Below, one piece after another: positions 1-7,316 of a stretch of 64,000 nt of DNA. Source of the DNA: Hyphomicrobiales bacterium. GTDB taxonomy: Bacteria > Pseudomonadota > Alphaproteobacteria > Rhizobiales > Rhizobiaceae. The notes beneath the pieces were generated by a model that was not told where the DNA came from, did no database searches, and saw only the letters and a program-made list of their open reading frames with translations. Within the stretch, counting starts at the first letter, position 1, and each line of letters begins with the position of its first letter. The position numbers and the translations under genes are program-made. The stretch spans positions 48,587 through 112,586 of the forward strand of contig UBTA01000017.1 of the NCBI GenBank assembly GCA_900468065.1. Reading direction: 5' to 3'.

Positions 1-5
1 ACCGT

Positions 6-374
6 CTAGTCCTTCGCGTTCCCACTTTTCCCGAAAATAAAGCCCAAAGCTCCCGTTATCAAAGATAAAGCACCGTTCACTACACGGTCATAAACAGCGG
101 CAATTTTTTCGGTAGAGGCATAAGCAGAAAAACAGGCGCCAAATATTAAGAGTATTATTGCCGCAACAATAACGGTGCAGGCAATATTCCCAGCCTTCTC
201 CGGCCCGCCACCAATGAAACGACCAACTCGACCCAAATGTTGATCAAGTTTTTCATCCCTCTTGCCAGTGAAGGGGTCTATATCCTTAGGAAGCGGCGCC
301 CCATTTTTAGGGGCGGCCACCGGAGTGTTAGTTATACTTTCAAGCGAAACTGTTTCATTGGACGTATCAGACAT
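6..374 (-). CDS. small two-TM membrane protein, possible toxin of a Panacea TA pair
   Basis: The protein is 122 residues long, starting at the ATG at 374, which overlaps the stop of the upstream Panacea gene by 8 bp. The first ~65 residues are polar and proline/lysine-rich. A strong hydrophobic segment follows (around residues 77-97, VIVAAIILLIFGACFSAYAS), then a second amphipathic/hydrophobic stretch near the C-terminus (LSLITGALGFIFG). I do not recognise a named family. Panacea-domain antitoxins are known to sit next to unrelated toxins, some of them small membrane proteins, so a membrane-acting toxin is a reasonable inference from position and topology. It could instead be a holin-like or accessory phage protein. 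The gene ends 5 bases from the window edge. Confidence 0.6.
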   Translation of the reverse strand: MSDTSNETVSLESITNTPVAAPKNGAPLPKDIDPFTGKRDEKLDQHLGRVGRFIGGGPEKAGNIACTVIVAAIILLIFGACFSAYASTEKIAAVYDRVVNGALSLITGALGFIFGKSGNAKD

Positions 375-882
375 TCTTGGTGGCGAGCTCCACAAAATGA
401 CGCTGGATGTCATTGTTGTGAATATACTGCTGACCGCGCTCCCGCGCTAGAGACCAAGGTGTCCCGGGTAGATGAGTAAGATCAGACAATTGTTTTCCAG
501 ACAGGTGTTTATACTTTGCCCAAACTCTGTCGAAGACAGCGAAGAATTGTTCATCTGAATGCGGCACAACAAGCGCCTTAACCTCCCCAGTCGCGGGATC
601 GATGTCGCGGGCATATTCGCTTATGGGGGACCAACGGTAGTGCTTGAATTTATGATATAAATTCGCAAGAACCGGCCCATTTGGCCAAGCCTCAAAGTTC
701 TCTCCAACGGCAGGAACACCGGCAGTCGCGAGGCGCCAGCCATGCATGCAGTAAACGAGTTTTTGAATTTTAAGGGGATCGACATCATCGACACCCTCTT
801 CTTTAGCTTTCCATAAAAACGTATTCGCTACCCAGCTTGGCTTGTAAATAAAAGACTGTGGCTGAAGGGGAGGTATGCTCAT
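367..882 (-). CDS. Panacea-domain (DUF4065/SocA-like) protein, probable antitoxin
   Basis: The protein has 171 residues. Around residues 38-55 it shows the hallmark of the DUF4065/Panacea family, a KIQKLVYCMHGWRLA helix, followed by a FEAWPNGPV segment and a C-terminal helical part. Panacea proteins such as SocA and GepA-like proteins act as antitoxins or proteolysis adaptors. Translation starts at the ATG at 882 with GGAGG upstream, and the stop of a 25-codon ORF overlaps this start (ATGA). The 3' end overlaps the next gene by 8 bp. Such tight overlaps are usual in toxin-antitoxin operons. The family call is strong; the antitoxin role is inferred from family and context. Confidence 0.82.
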   Translation of the reverse strand: MSIPPLQPQSFIYKPSWVANTFLWKAKEEGVDDVDPLKIQKLVYCMHGWRLATAGVPAVGENFEAWPNGPVLANLYHKFKHYRWSPISEYARDIDPATGEVKALVVPHSDEQFFAVFDRVWAKYKHLSGKQLSDLTHLPGTPWSLARERGQQYIHNNDIQRHFVELATKNV

Positions 883-956
883 TTTAACCTCCGCCCACAG
901 AACGAAGCTAAACCTTGTGAGTAAGACCGCATCTCAGCAGTGCATTTTTTAGACAT
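879..956 (-). CDS. 25-residue ORF translationally coupled to the Panacea gene
   Basis: A very short ORF (M-S-K-K-C-T-A-E-M-R...) begins at the ATG at 956 behind a strong Shine-Dalgarno GAGGAG 6-8 bases upstream. Its TGA overlaps the ATG of the Panacea gene as ATGA. The peptide is basic, with two cysteines and no hydrophobic segment. It may be a leader peptide that couples translation to the antitoxin gene, or a real small protein. The ribosome-binding site and the overlap are seen directly; the function is unknown. Confidence 0.5.
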   Translation of the reverse strand: MSKKCTAEMRSYSQGLASFCGRRLK

Positions 957-1455
957 GGCTAACTCCTCACGAATCAAAAGAGCGCAGCCACTTTTGTCGC
1001 CACGCCTCTTTGATCACATAATGCTTGACTTTTTGTTCCGCTACAACACCCCTTGACGGAAAGAGATATTTCTGCCGTGCTTAACACGGTGGAAATTAAA
1101 AATCTTTATTTACAGTGGCTTGTTTTCTTTGGAACTTTCGCGATTTACGAATGTCGAAAAAAATAAAAGAAATATTGACAGGTTTTTGGCGGGAACTTTG
1201 CCATTTGTCACAATTTTAGAAGGGCATCGGGACTAAAAGGTGACTCATCCTATCTCAAACCTTTGAATCTATTTGAAAATTATTGTGATTCGCACTCGTT
1301 CCTCGCTAGCCGCATGCTACCGGCCCACGGCCGCCAGGATGGCGGCATGTGAAGGCCGCCGGTTTCGTACCCGTCGCCGGCGGCCTTCACACCTTCAGAC
1401 GCCGCCCTCGCGAGCGGCGCCTTGGCACGGTGGCCCACCGCCGACATGGTCGGAC
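957..1455. other. gene-free AT-rich region with two strong hairpins
   Basis: No supported gene lies here. Bases ~1080-1200 are AT-rich and probably hold the promoter of the leftward Panacea operon, though I could not fix -35/-10 boxes with confidence. Near the tail-gene end are two GC-rich inverted repeats: GCCGCCA/TGGCGGC (1330-1336 and 1340-1346), and a perfect 12-bp stem GAAGGCCGCCGG/CCGGCGGCCTTC (1351-1362 and 1377-1388). Neither has a T-tract, so they may be a Rho-type 3' barrier for the tail gene rather than an intrinsic terminator. Confidence 0.5.
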
Positions 1456-3273
1456 TTAGAACCCGAACACCGTCGCCCTGAACGTCTGCGCACTTGGATC
1501 TGCCGTGGATCCGCTCATGTTGAACGGGTAGATCGTCACCGTATTCGTAGCCGTAACTTCGGCAAGATAGTTGAATTGAGCACCGGCAAGCGTGCCGCTG
1601 ACCACGTTGACGATCACGGTGTCGCCTACCAGCGCCCCGGTGACGGTCATGGTCAGGGTGGCGGACGACGTGAAGGCGGCAGTGGATGCCACATTCAAAC
1701 TGGCCGTATTGGTCAGAACACGTTTAATGGGGGCTTGATTATCGGCAACTGTGACGCCAGCTCGCGCACGAAAGATCCCGTCCTTGGCGAACACATAGTT
1801 GTTAGTCGTGCCGCCCTCATCCTTTAAATAGAGGGCATGATCGGCAGTTGAATATCTGAAAAGTGCGTGATCGGCGTCAAGGCCGAGCCGAAGTGTGGCG
1901 TCACCATCCCAACGAACACCATAGTACATCGTGCCTGGAGTCTGGGCTAGCCACGCGGTGTATGCCCAGTTGAAATCGGTCGGCGGCGAGTTTTCCGGCC
2001 GGTTGAACGCGGCAAAACCGATATTGTTGCCCATCTCAGAGTAAGTGGCAAAACCAATACCGCCTTCATAATATGAATTGGTCGGATTTTGCAGGCCCAC
2101 GATAGAACGAATAGTCCCAGTAACAGCTCCCGTGGTGGGTGCGCATCTATTGCCGGTCAGTTCAATAGGAGTAACCGAACCATTCGGTTCCGATGAGGTG
2201 TCATCGAAGACCTTGTAAAGGCCCAAAAGAAGCCCGCCCAAATCGGAGTGAATCCCACCCTGACCAAGGCCATAAATAAGATTGGCTTCGCCGTAGTTGG
2301 TCGTGGTCTTCCAGTTGGCGATGCTGGAATAGAACCACGCGCCGCCGCGAACGTCGTCCGGTCCGTCGTCATCGCCGACTGGTGTATTGTCCGTCCCTCC
2401 TGGAAAAACATGCTCGATCGAATGGACAAAGCGAGGGCCGTCAGAACTGTCTGTCGGGCCAGCAGTTTCGATGCGAAACTTGCTTGCGCCCTTACCAGAA
2501 AGGAACTTCCCGCCAAAAAGGCCGGGGTCAATTGCCTCTCCCGCCGCCGTTGATGTTCTGGTGATGCCAGAGCTTCCGTTCGGCTGCACCGCCGTAGCAG
2601 CCAACCCAACCAGAGCCACGGCGGAGGCTGCCGCAGCTTCTGCCGCCGCCTGAGCCGCCTGAGCGGCAACCTGTGCCGCCTCCGCAGCCGCCACAATAGC
2701 CGCCGAAACTTGGTCGCTCAGCAACCGGAAAGTCGAGCCAGACACAATACCGAGAACGATCATGCCAGCCACAAGGCCGCCAGCGGCAACGTTATTGCCC
2801 GAGTTCGTCTTGATAGTCAGCGCCGAACCACCATTGAAGGACACTGTTACAGAGGCAGTATTGGCCTCAAAGATATTCATCCAAACCAGCGCCGACGTAT
2901 TCACCGGGATTGACGTCGTAGCCTGAATGGCATTAGCCGTGCCAGCGCCGGCGTCAGTAGCGATGATGAACGAGTACGGCAGGTTGCCAACGCGAGTCCA
3001 AGAACCAGCGCCCGAGGCGCCCTGCTTCTGGTAAATGCCATTGTTGGCAACCGTTGCGTCACCGATAACCCACGCCGAGGACTTCGCCCCGTGCAGGAGG
3101 TCGGCGTCCATCTGGGCCTTGGACGTATAGATCAGGCCGCCGTTTGAGGTGAAGGCGTCAATAACCGCCTCATACTGCTTAAGCAGCGCCCGAATTTCCG
3201 CCTTGGAGGGCTGACGCGGAGCGGTAAACGGGCCGTCCGCGTAAACGGTCTCGGCGTTGGGTGAAAAGGCCAT
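1456..3273 (-). CDS. phage tail fibre/spike-like protein
   Basis: The 605-residue protein has the composition of phage tail fibres and spikes. Its N-terminal ~110 residues resemble tail-attachment regions of rhizobial phage fibres. An alanine-rich coiled segment (about residues 190-225, long runs of A, E and Q) suggests a trimeric stalk. The rest is rich in G, T, S and N, typical of beta-structured receptor-binding domains, and ends in FRATVFGF. It would bind a surface receptor at the tail tip. The start at 3273 has AGGAAGAG upstream; that ribosome-binding site lies directly after the T-tract of a terminator hairpin. No baseplate or tail-assembly neighbours are visible, which fits a defective or partial phage. 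The family call is from composition and context, without a named domain. Confidence 0.7.
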   Translation of the reverse strand: MAFSPNAETVYADGPFTAPRQPSKAEIRALLKQYEAVIDAFTSNGGLIYTSKAQMDADLLHGAKSSAWVIGDATVANNGIYQKQGASGAGSWTRVGNLPYSFIIATDAGAGTANAIQATTSIPVNTSALVWMNIFEANTASVTVSFNGGSALTIKTNSGNNVAAGGLVAGMIVLGIVSGSTFRLLSDQVSAAIVAAAEAAQVAAQAAQAAAEAAAASAVALVGLAATAVQPNGSSGITRTSTAAGEAIDPGLFGGKFLSGKGASKFRIETAGPTDSSDGPRFVHSIEHVFPGGTDNTPVGDDDGPDDVRGGAWFYSSIANWKTTTNYGEANLIYGLGQGGIHSDLGGLLLGLYKVFDDTSSEPNGSVTPIELTGNRCAPTTGAVTGTIRSIVGLQNPTNSYYEGGIGFATYSEMGNNIGFAAFNRPENSPPTDFNWAYTAWLAQTPGTMYYGVRWDGDATLRLGLDADHALFRYSTADHALYLKDEGGTTNNYVFAKDGIFRARAGVTVADNQAPIKRVLTNTASLNVASTAAFTSSATLTMTVTGALVGDTVIVNVVSGTLAGAQFNYLAEVTATNTVTIYPFNMSGSTADPSAQTFRATVFGF

Positions 3274-3282
3274 TGACTCTTC

Positions 3283-3313
3283 CTAAAAAAATAAGCCCGC
3301 ACGGTGGCGGGCT
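3283..3313 (-). terminator. intrinsic terminator abutting the tail-gene ribosome-binding site
   Basis: On the minus strand, AGCCCGC, a 6-nt loop and GCGGGCT form a perfect 7-bp stem followed by TATTTTTTT. It lies downstream of the 100-residue gene. The T-tract runs straight into the Shine-Dalgarno of the tail-fibre gene, so expression of the tail gene needs read-through or antitermination. Confidence 0.8.
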
Positions 3314-3343
3314 AAAACAGGGGATTTTGGTGGTTGTGTGGGG

Positions 3344-3646
3344 TTAGAGCTGCACGCCGGTTTCGGCCGCGTAGCGCTCTAACGCGGCCTCGTGGATCAG
3401 GCGGCGCGTCTGGCTATTGAGGACGATCGATATCCCGCACGAAGCCCGCCCAGGCGTCTCGACGAACGCAGGCCGCCCGTCGTGCGGCTTTCGAAGCCTC
3501 GCGCCGTCGATGACAAAATCACCAACCTGAATAGTAAACTTCGCGACGATATCGACAGTTCTCAGCGGCACGGTATTCACGTGGAAACGAATAATCTTCT
3601 TAGTTTGATCGGGCACAGCTTCGCCGGCCGCCGGTGTGGTGGTCAT
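3344..3646 (-). CDS. small phage protein with SpoVG-like pattern
   Basis: The protein has 100 residues, with start ATG at 3646 and AGGAAACC upstream. I see a short N-terminal region and then a pattern VAKFTIQVGDFVIDGARL, a D-G turn, a VETPG-type strand and a C-terminal helix IVLNSQTRRLIHEAALERYA. This order (strand, hairpin, surface-exposed P, terminal helix) resembles the small nucleic-acid-binding SpoVG fold. That resemblance is my own reading, not a confirmed domain match. The next gene (3670-3894) encodes a shorter protein of the same pattern, so the two may be paralogues. Location is between the prohead protease and the tail gene. Confidence 0.6.
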   Translation of the reverse strand: MTTTPAAGEAVPDQTKKIIRFHVNTVPLRTVDIVAKFTIQVGDFVIDGARLRKPHDGRPAFVETPGRASCGISIVLNSQTRRLIHEAALERYAAETGVQL

Positions 3647-3669
3647 TTGGTTTCCTAGTCGGTGAGAAC

Positions 3670-3894
3670 CTAAGCGCGGTGCAGCGCGTCTACGGCAGCG
3701 TTTTCAAGTGCGGATAGTTGGTCAGGACCAAGCGCAGCCCGCCGCGAGGGCGAGCCTACGCGGGGCACAGAGAGCGTGAAGCCGTCATCGCGCCGGATCA
3801 ACGCGCATCCCGATAGCTCCAAGCCATGTACAACTGCGGTGAATGTGGCCGCGACGCGCCCTGGTGAGGGGCGCAAGTTTGCTATGTGGATCAT
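3670..3894 (-). CDS. small phage protein, probable paralogue of its neighbour
   Basis: The protein has 74 residues, starts at the ATG at 3894 and has a strong GAGGGTGGG ribosome-binding site. The sequence follows the same plan as the 100-residue neighbour: VAATFTAVVHGLELSGCALI, then an R-D-D-G turn, LSVPRVG, and a terminal alanine-rich helix ALENAAVDALHRA. This suggests a SpoVG-like fold and a local duplication. No function can be assigned; a nucleic-acid-binding regulatory role would be a guess. Confidence 0.6.
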   Translation of the reverse strand: MIHIANLRPSPGRVAATFTAVVHGLELSGCALIRRDDGFTLSVPRVGSPSRRAALGPDQLSALENAAVDALHRA

Positions 3895-3989
3895 GTCCCA
3901 CCCTCATATTTTCAATTGGAAAAATGCGCGCAATGGAGCCCGACCGGTCCGCTTTTTCAAACGACGCAGACATTGGCTCCCCCCGTGGG

Positions 3990-4604
3990 TTAGCCTGTCG
4001 CGGCGCGCATGGCGCGCATCAGGCGATCATAAGCGGCGTCGATGGGCGGTGGCGTATCCGACTTGATGGCACCAAAGGCATCACGCAGTTTGTCAAAAGC
4101 GGCGTCGGACGGTGAGATGGCTGTTAGACGGGCTAGATCGTTTGAAGGTTCATCCACTAGCGATAACTCCCGGAGATCGATTTCAACGAGATATCGCCCG
4201 ACGCCCGATGACCCAGCCCGCGTCTTCACCGGCCGAAAGCCGATCGATAGGCCGTCAAGGACAGACGCAGCAAGCAGCGCGTGAAGGCGTTTCCCGAGGT
4301 CGGTGTCGAGCGCAAGCAATTGGCCCTCCACCCAGAGGCCGCGAGCATCCTCGCGCATGTCCAACCACCGCCCGATCGGCAAGTTGTCGAACCTGAAAGG
4401 ATTCGACCCATTGTCGCCATGCATGAGCCGCATTGCCGGCCACCGGCCTTTTGAGCGCCATGTCGAGAGCGATGCAGAGAAGGCGCCGCGCTCAATGACG
4501 TCGCGATGGGAGTCGACGTTGCCGAACACCGCCCCGTAGCCACTGAAGCGGCCATCCCCCGTGATCAGGGATGGCGAAAATTTAGTCTGCAGACGGTCTG
4601 TCAT
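3990..4604 (-). CDS. HK97-family prohead protease (peptidase U35)
   Basis: The protein has 204 residues from the ATG at 4604 (MTDRLQTKF). Features of the caudoviral prohead protease family are clear: an N-terminal FSGYGAVFGNVDSHRDVIERGAF segment, given here only as its landmarks GYGAVF, D-S-H-R-D and E-R-G-A-F; a conserved His in MRLMHGDN; the catalytic-type serine in LDGLSIGFRPV; and the family signature LSLVDEPSND. In tailed phages this enzyme processes the capsid precursor and scaffold during head maturation. Here the usual partners (portal, major capsid protein) are absent from the window. The gene overlaps an upstream 47-residue ORF by 23 bp. Residues upstream of 4604 in the same frame look non-coding. 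Confidence 0.85.
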   Translation of the reverse strand: MTDRLQTKFSPSLITGDGRFSGYGAVFGNVDSHRDVIERGAFSASLSTWRSKGRWPAMRLMHGDNGSNPFRFDNLPIGRWLDMREDARGLWVEGQLLALDTDLGKRLHALLAASVLDGLSIGFRPVKTRAGSSGVGRYLVEIDLRELSLVDEPSNDLARLTAISPSDAAFDKLRDAFGAIKSDTPPPIDAAYDRLMRAMRAATG

Positions 4605-4725
4605 TTTGCCGTTTCGCCAATTTCTTGAGGGCTTTGGTCGCGTGTCCGAGGACGTTGATGGCTTCGTCGGGCACCTTGCCCTCGAGGTCAGCGGGCGGTT
4701 CGGCGCGTGTGGTTTCAATCGTCAT
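4582..4725 (-). CDS. 47-residue phage ORF bridging two genes
   Basis: A short ORF starts at the ATG at 4725, behind the strong site ACCGGAGGC, and ends with TAA at 4584-4582. Its start overlaps the stop of the upstream 193-residue gene as ATGA, and its 3' end overlaps the protease start by 23 bp. The product is charged and ends in an A-K-A-L-K-K-L-A-K-R helix. The ribosome-binding site and coupling support it as real. It probably couples translation of the protease to the upstream gene. No family is recognised. Confidence 0.65.
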   Translation of the reverse strand: MTIETTRAEPPADLEGKVPDEAINVLGHATKALKKLAKRQNDRPSAD

Positions 4726-5303
4726 CGATATGCCTCCGGTACGTCCGTTGCCTTCAAATACCCGCGCCGTACCGCCGCCCGCATAGCGATCCCAACATCG
4801 CCGTTTCGGTGGCCAGGATCCCCGAACAATTCTTCGCCAAAATCGCGAAGGCCGGCTGGATCAACGCCCGCGCGATGAAACTGTCGGCGTAGCTCGCCGT
4901 ATCCCGCGTGCACTTTTGCAGCCGCGGCGACCTGTTTGAAGAACTCGGCCGCCATGGCTGCCTGGTCTTCGTCGAATTGTTTGACGGCCAGGCGTGACGC
5001 ACGTTCGCGCTCGAGCTTGATCTGTCCGGCCAGCTCCTGAATGGCAGTGTCGGTCGCTGACTTCTCTGCCGAAAGAGCGGCAAGTTGGTCTTTGATGGGG
5101 GGAGCTGCTGAATAGTCGACGCCGGCAAGCAAGCTGGCGACACGATCGCCGTGTCGGTTTGCCGCTTGCTCCGAGCCGATCTGCGCATGAAGCGAGCGCA
5201 CTTGCTCATTGAGTTCGGTGGCGCGCGCCATGAGCTTTTCGTGCAATCCGGACAGCCGAGCGTATTCTGGGCTGACCTCCGAGAGGGATGGAATTGCTTT
5301 CAT
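4722..5303 (-). CDS. phage protein with long coiled coil
   Basis: The protein has 193 residues from the ATG at 5303 (MKAIPSLSEVS), with GGAG seven bases upstream. It is almost wholly helical. Residues ~20-45 and ~75-125 have heptad-like spacing of L, A and I with many E, K, R and Q, suggesting a coiled coil. The C-terminal part contains GYGELRRQFHRAGVDP and RGYLKATDVPEAY. Placed directly upstream of a prohead protease it could be a scaffold-like or head-accessory protein, but this is inference and I recognise no family. It starts 2 bases after the stop of the upstream gene and overlaps the next ORF by 4 bp. Confidence 0.6.
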   Translation of the reverse strand: MKAIPSLSEVSPEYARLSGLHEKLMARATELNEQVRSLHAQIGSEQAANRHGDRVASLLAGVDYSAAPPIKDQLAALSAEKSATDTAIQELAGQIKLERERASRLAVKQFDEDQAAMAAEFFKQVAAAAKVHAGYGELRRQFHRAGVDPAGLRDFGEELFGDPGHRNGDVGIAMRAAVRRGYLKATDVPEAYR

Positions 5304-5304
5304 T

Positions 5305-5823
5305 TCAGTCTCCAATAAGCTCGAGGGCCAGCATCCGCAGTGTCTGCAACGGAAGGCGTACGAAGTGGCGCATACCCTCGTCCCTCTCTGAAAGCGTCCG
5401 GTAGGATCGGAAGGTCGACGAGCCGTCAAACGTTGTTATCGACACGCCGACAACGGGTTGCGAGACGCCGACAAGCAGATCGCCAAGCCAGAAGTCTATT
5501 TCGCCGTCGACAATGCCGGCTGCTTCGGAGATCAAGTTTTCCAACTCAAGCGCGACCGTTTCGGCACCGTCGCCGCCGACTCTGGGAAGATTTCCGAGGC
5601 TGGTTTCGGTTTCAGTCGATTTGCTCGGAATGGGCGCGCAAAGGCCCAGGACAAGGCGAGCCAGGCTAGCCGGCGTCACGTCTGTCGCAATAGGGCGAGT
5701 CGCCGGCAGGCGCCCGTCGGTTTTCATTCGCTGCATTGTCTGCCGCACCAGCGGTGAAGGAACATTGAGAACGTCAGCGACGATGCGAATTTGATCGCGC
5801 GCAAGGACGCGGGCTTTGGTCAT
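5305..5823 (-). CDS. unknown phage protein with N-terminal helix-turn-helix-like segment
   Basis: The protein has 172 residues from the ATG at 5823 (MTKARVLARDQ). An N-terminal segment, RDQIRIVADVLNVPSPLVRQ, looks like a small DNA-binding helix-turn-helix. The C-terminal half (about residues 95-172) is mostly hydrophobic strands and helices with an acidic E-L-E-N-L-I-S-E-A-A-G patch. No family is recognised. An intrinsic terminator lies 210 bp upstream, so this gene and the protease cluster behind it probably have their own promoter in 5824-6033. The 78 in-frame codons upstream of 5823 look like spacer sequence. Confidence 0.55.
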   Translation of the reverse strand: MTKARVLARDQIRIVADVLNVPSPLVRQTMQRMKTDGRLPATRPIATDVTPASLARLVLGLCAPIPSKSTETETSLGNLPRVGGDGAETVALELENLISEAAGIVDGEIDFWLGDLLVGVSQPVVGVSITTFDGSSTFRSYRTLSERDEGMRHFVRLPLQTLRMLALELIGD

Positions 5824-6033
5824 TTTTTGATTTCCATATTTTAGAGGGTAAAAAGGGGGGCGCACCACCAGCGCGAAGCTGGCAGTGCGAGGGGGGCGCC
5901 GGTACATCCGCGGTCGCCACAACAATTGTGGGCCGTCGGGTGTGATTTCCCGGCGGCCAGCTCCGAATTTTTCGGCGACTACTCTTTGGGGGATCGGGCG
6001 CGCCGAAGGCCGTGGTGCGACACAGCCGAAACG

Positions 6034-6062
6034 AAAAAGGGGACCGTCTTTCGACAATCCCC
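6034..6062 (-). terminator. intrinsic terminator after the 299-residue gene
   Basis: On the minus strand GGGGATTGTC, a GAAA tetraloop and GACGGTCCCC form a 10-bp stem (two G-U pairs) followed by TTTTTCG. It sits 35 bp beyond the stop at 6097 and isolates that gene from the protease cluster. Confidence 0.85.
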
Positions 6063-6096
6063 CTCTGTTTACCGTGGCAGTGTGTTTTGGGTGTAC

Positions 6097-6996
6097 CTAC
6101 GCAGCAAGGCCGAGAAAGCGAGTACGTTCGGCAGCCAGTTCGGCCCGACGTCGTTCCACGTTCCTGTCGGCTTGCTCTTCCGCCGCGCGCTGTTCCGCTT
6201 TGATCGCGATCCATTCCTCGCGGACAGCATCCAGCGCCGCATAGACCAGAGCCTTGCCGGCCGCTTCCGCCTGCTTGCCTTTGAAGTGCCGAGCCTCGCC
6301 GATTTCACCTAGAGTCAATCCGCCGAGCACAGCATCTTCGAACGGTGCGACGAGCGGCCCCATGGCGCGCCGCAATCGAGGCAGCACTTCCCGCAAGTCG
6401 ATCTGCGCGATCAGAACTCGCTCGTTGAACCTGACGCCCATGCAGCGCATCCGGACGACCGTTTTCTCGCCGGCCTGCTTGGCCTGCCCAGAGGATCCCG
6501 AAAACTTGGAAAGTTGCCGCGTTCCCTTCTGGACGAGGTCGCCACCGCCCACCTTGTCGACTGACCATTCGTTGGCTGCTGCCTCGTCGACATCCTTGTC
6601 TGTGATGGTCGATCGCTCTTCCACCTCAAGGCCGTCGGCTGCCTTGGACGTGTCCTGTCCCTGCAACGGGTTGGCTTGCATGATGGCAACGAGACCGCGG
6701 TAGTGTTCGATCATTTCCGCGTCGTCGTGCTGACCGTCTCGCCGGAGCTTGTCCAACAGCGGCCACGATACGGGCTCGCGGTTATCGTTGGCCGCGCGCG
6801 GCAACGGCTTCCAGGCACGCTGCACGGGCCGCTGTGACGGACTCAGGACAGTGATGGGCACCGACGAAGCGGCCAGAGCTTCTCTAAGGAAAGCGCGTGC
6901 TTCCTTTTTGTCGGCGGGGATTTCGTTGGGGAGGCGGAAATCAAACTCAGCGTTATCGTTTGCTGCGTCGAAGATGGTCTTTTCCAAAGGTCGCAC
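6097..6996 (-). CDS. unknown phage protein, charged and helical
   Basis: The protein has up to 299 residues, with a GTG start at 6996. A TTG at 6987 lies at better distance from the AAAGG upstream and may be the true start. The N-terminal third holds two A-A-N-D-N motifs (about residues 11-15 and 68-72), the middle is acidic, and the C-terminal ~60 residues form a long charged helix (E-E-W-I-A-I-K-A-E-Q-R...). A single gene between a clear promoter/operator (7043-7073) and a clear terminator suggests its own transcription unit, such as an early or regulatory function. I recognise no domain. Confidence 0.55.
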   Translation of the reverse strand: MRPLEKTIFDAANDNAEFDFRLPNEIPADKKEARAFLREALAASSVPITVLSPSQRPVQRAWKPLPRAANDNREPVSWPLLDKLRRDGQHDDAEMIEHYRGLVAIMQANPLQGQDTSKAADGLEVEERSTITDKDVDEAAANEWSVDKVGGGDLVQKGTRQLSKFSGSSGQAKQAGEKTVVRMRCMGVRFNERVLIAQIDLREVLPRLRRAMGPLVAPFEDAVLGGLTLGEIGEARHFKGKQAEAAGKALVYAALDAVREEWIAIKAEQRAAEEQADRNVERRRAELAAERTRFLGLAA

Positions 6997-7042
6997 CCTT
7001 TCGGAAAGAGGAAGATGCCACTAGGGCAGGCTGGTAGAATTC

Positions 7043-7073
7043 TGACAATAGTTTATTTTTACAAAATTGTCAA
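7043..7073 (-). promoter_or_regulatory. sigma70-type promoter with overlapping 7-bp inverted-repeat operator
   Basis: On the minus strand TTGACA (7073-7068), a 17-bp spacer and TATTGT (7050-7045) form a good promoter for the 299-residue gene. Perfect inverted arms TGACAAT (7043-7049) and ATTGTCA (7066-7072), 23 bp apart centre to centre, overlap both boxes, as expected for a phage-type repressor operator. Confidence 0.65.
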
Positions 7074-7316
7074 GACAAAACACTTGACGTCTAGGTAAAT
7101 ATGTGTCTTCGCCACGCGCCGGGTTTGATTAAATAATCAAAGATTCAGGAAAAAAGTGCGAATGAGTGGACCGCGGGTTGGGCGGTTTGCCGATCTTTGA
7201 AGATCGAAGGCCCCCACCCTCTGATCCGAAATACTGTGTATGTCGCAAATAGCTGGTTGTATTAGGGGTTGTAAACTCTAAAAGTTAAACTCAATTAAAA
7301 ATTGGGGGGGGTAACG

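Noticed and set aside
1273..1827. 184-codon plus-strand frame at the end of the tail gene
   Set aside because: Arginine-rich shadow over a hairpin region and the tail gene; no ribosome-binding site.
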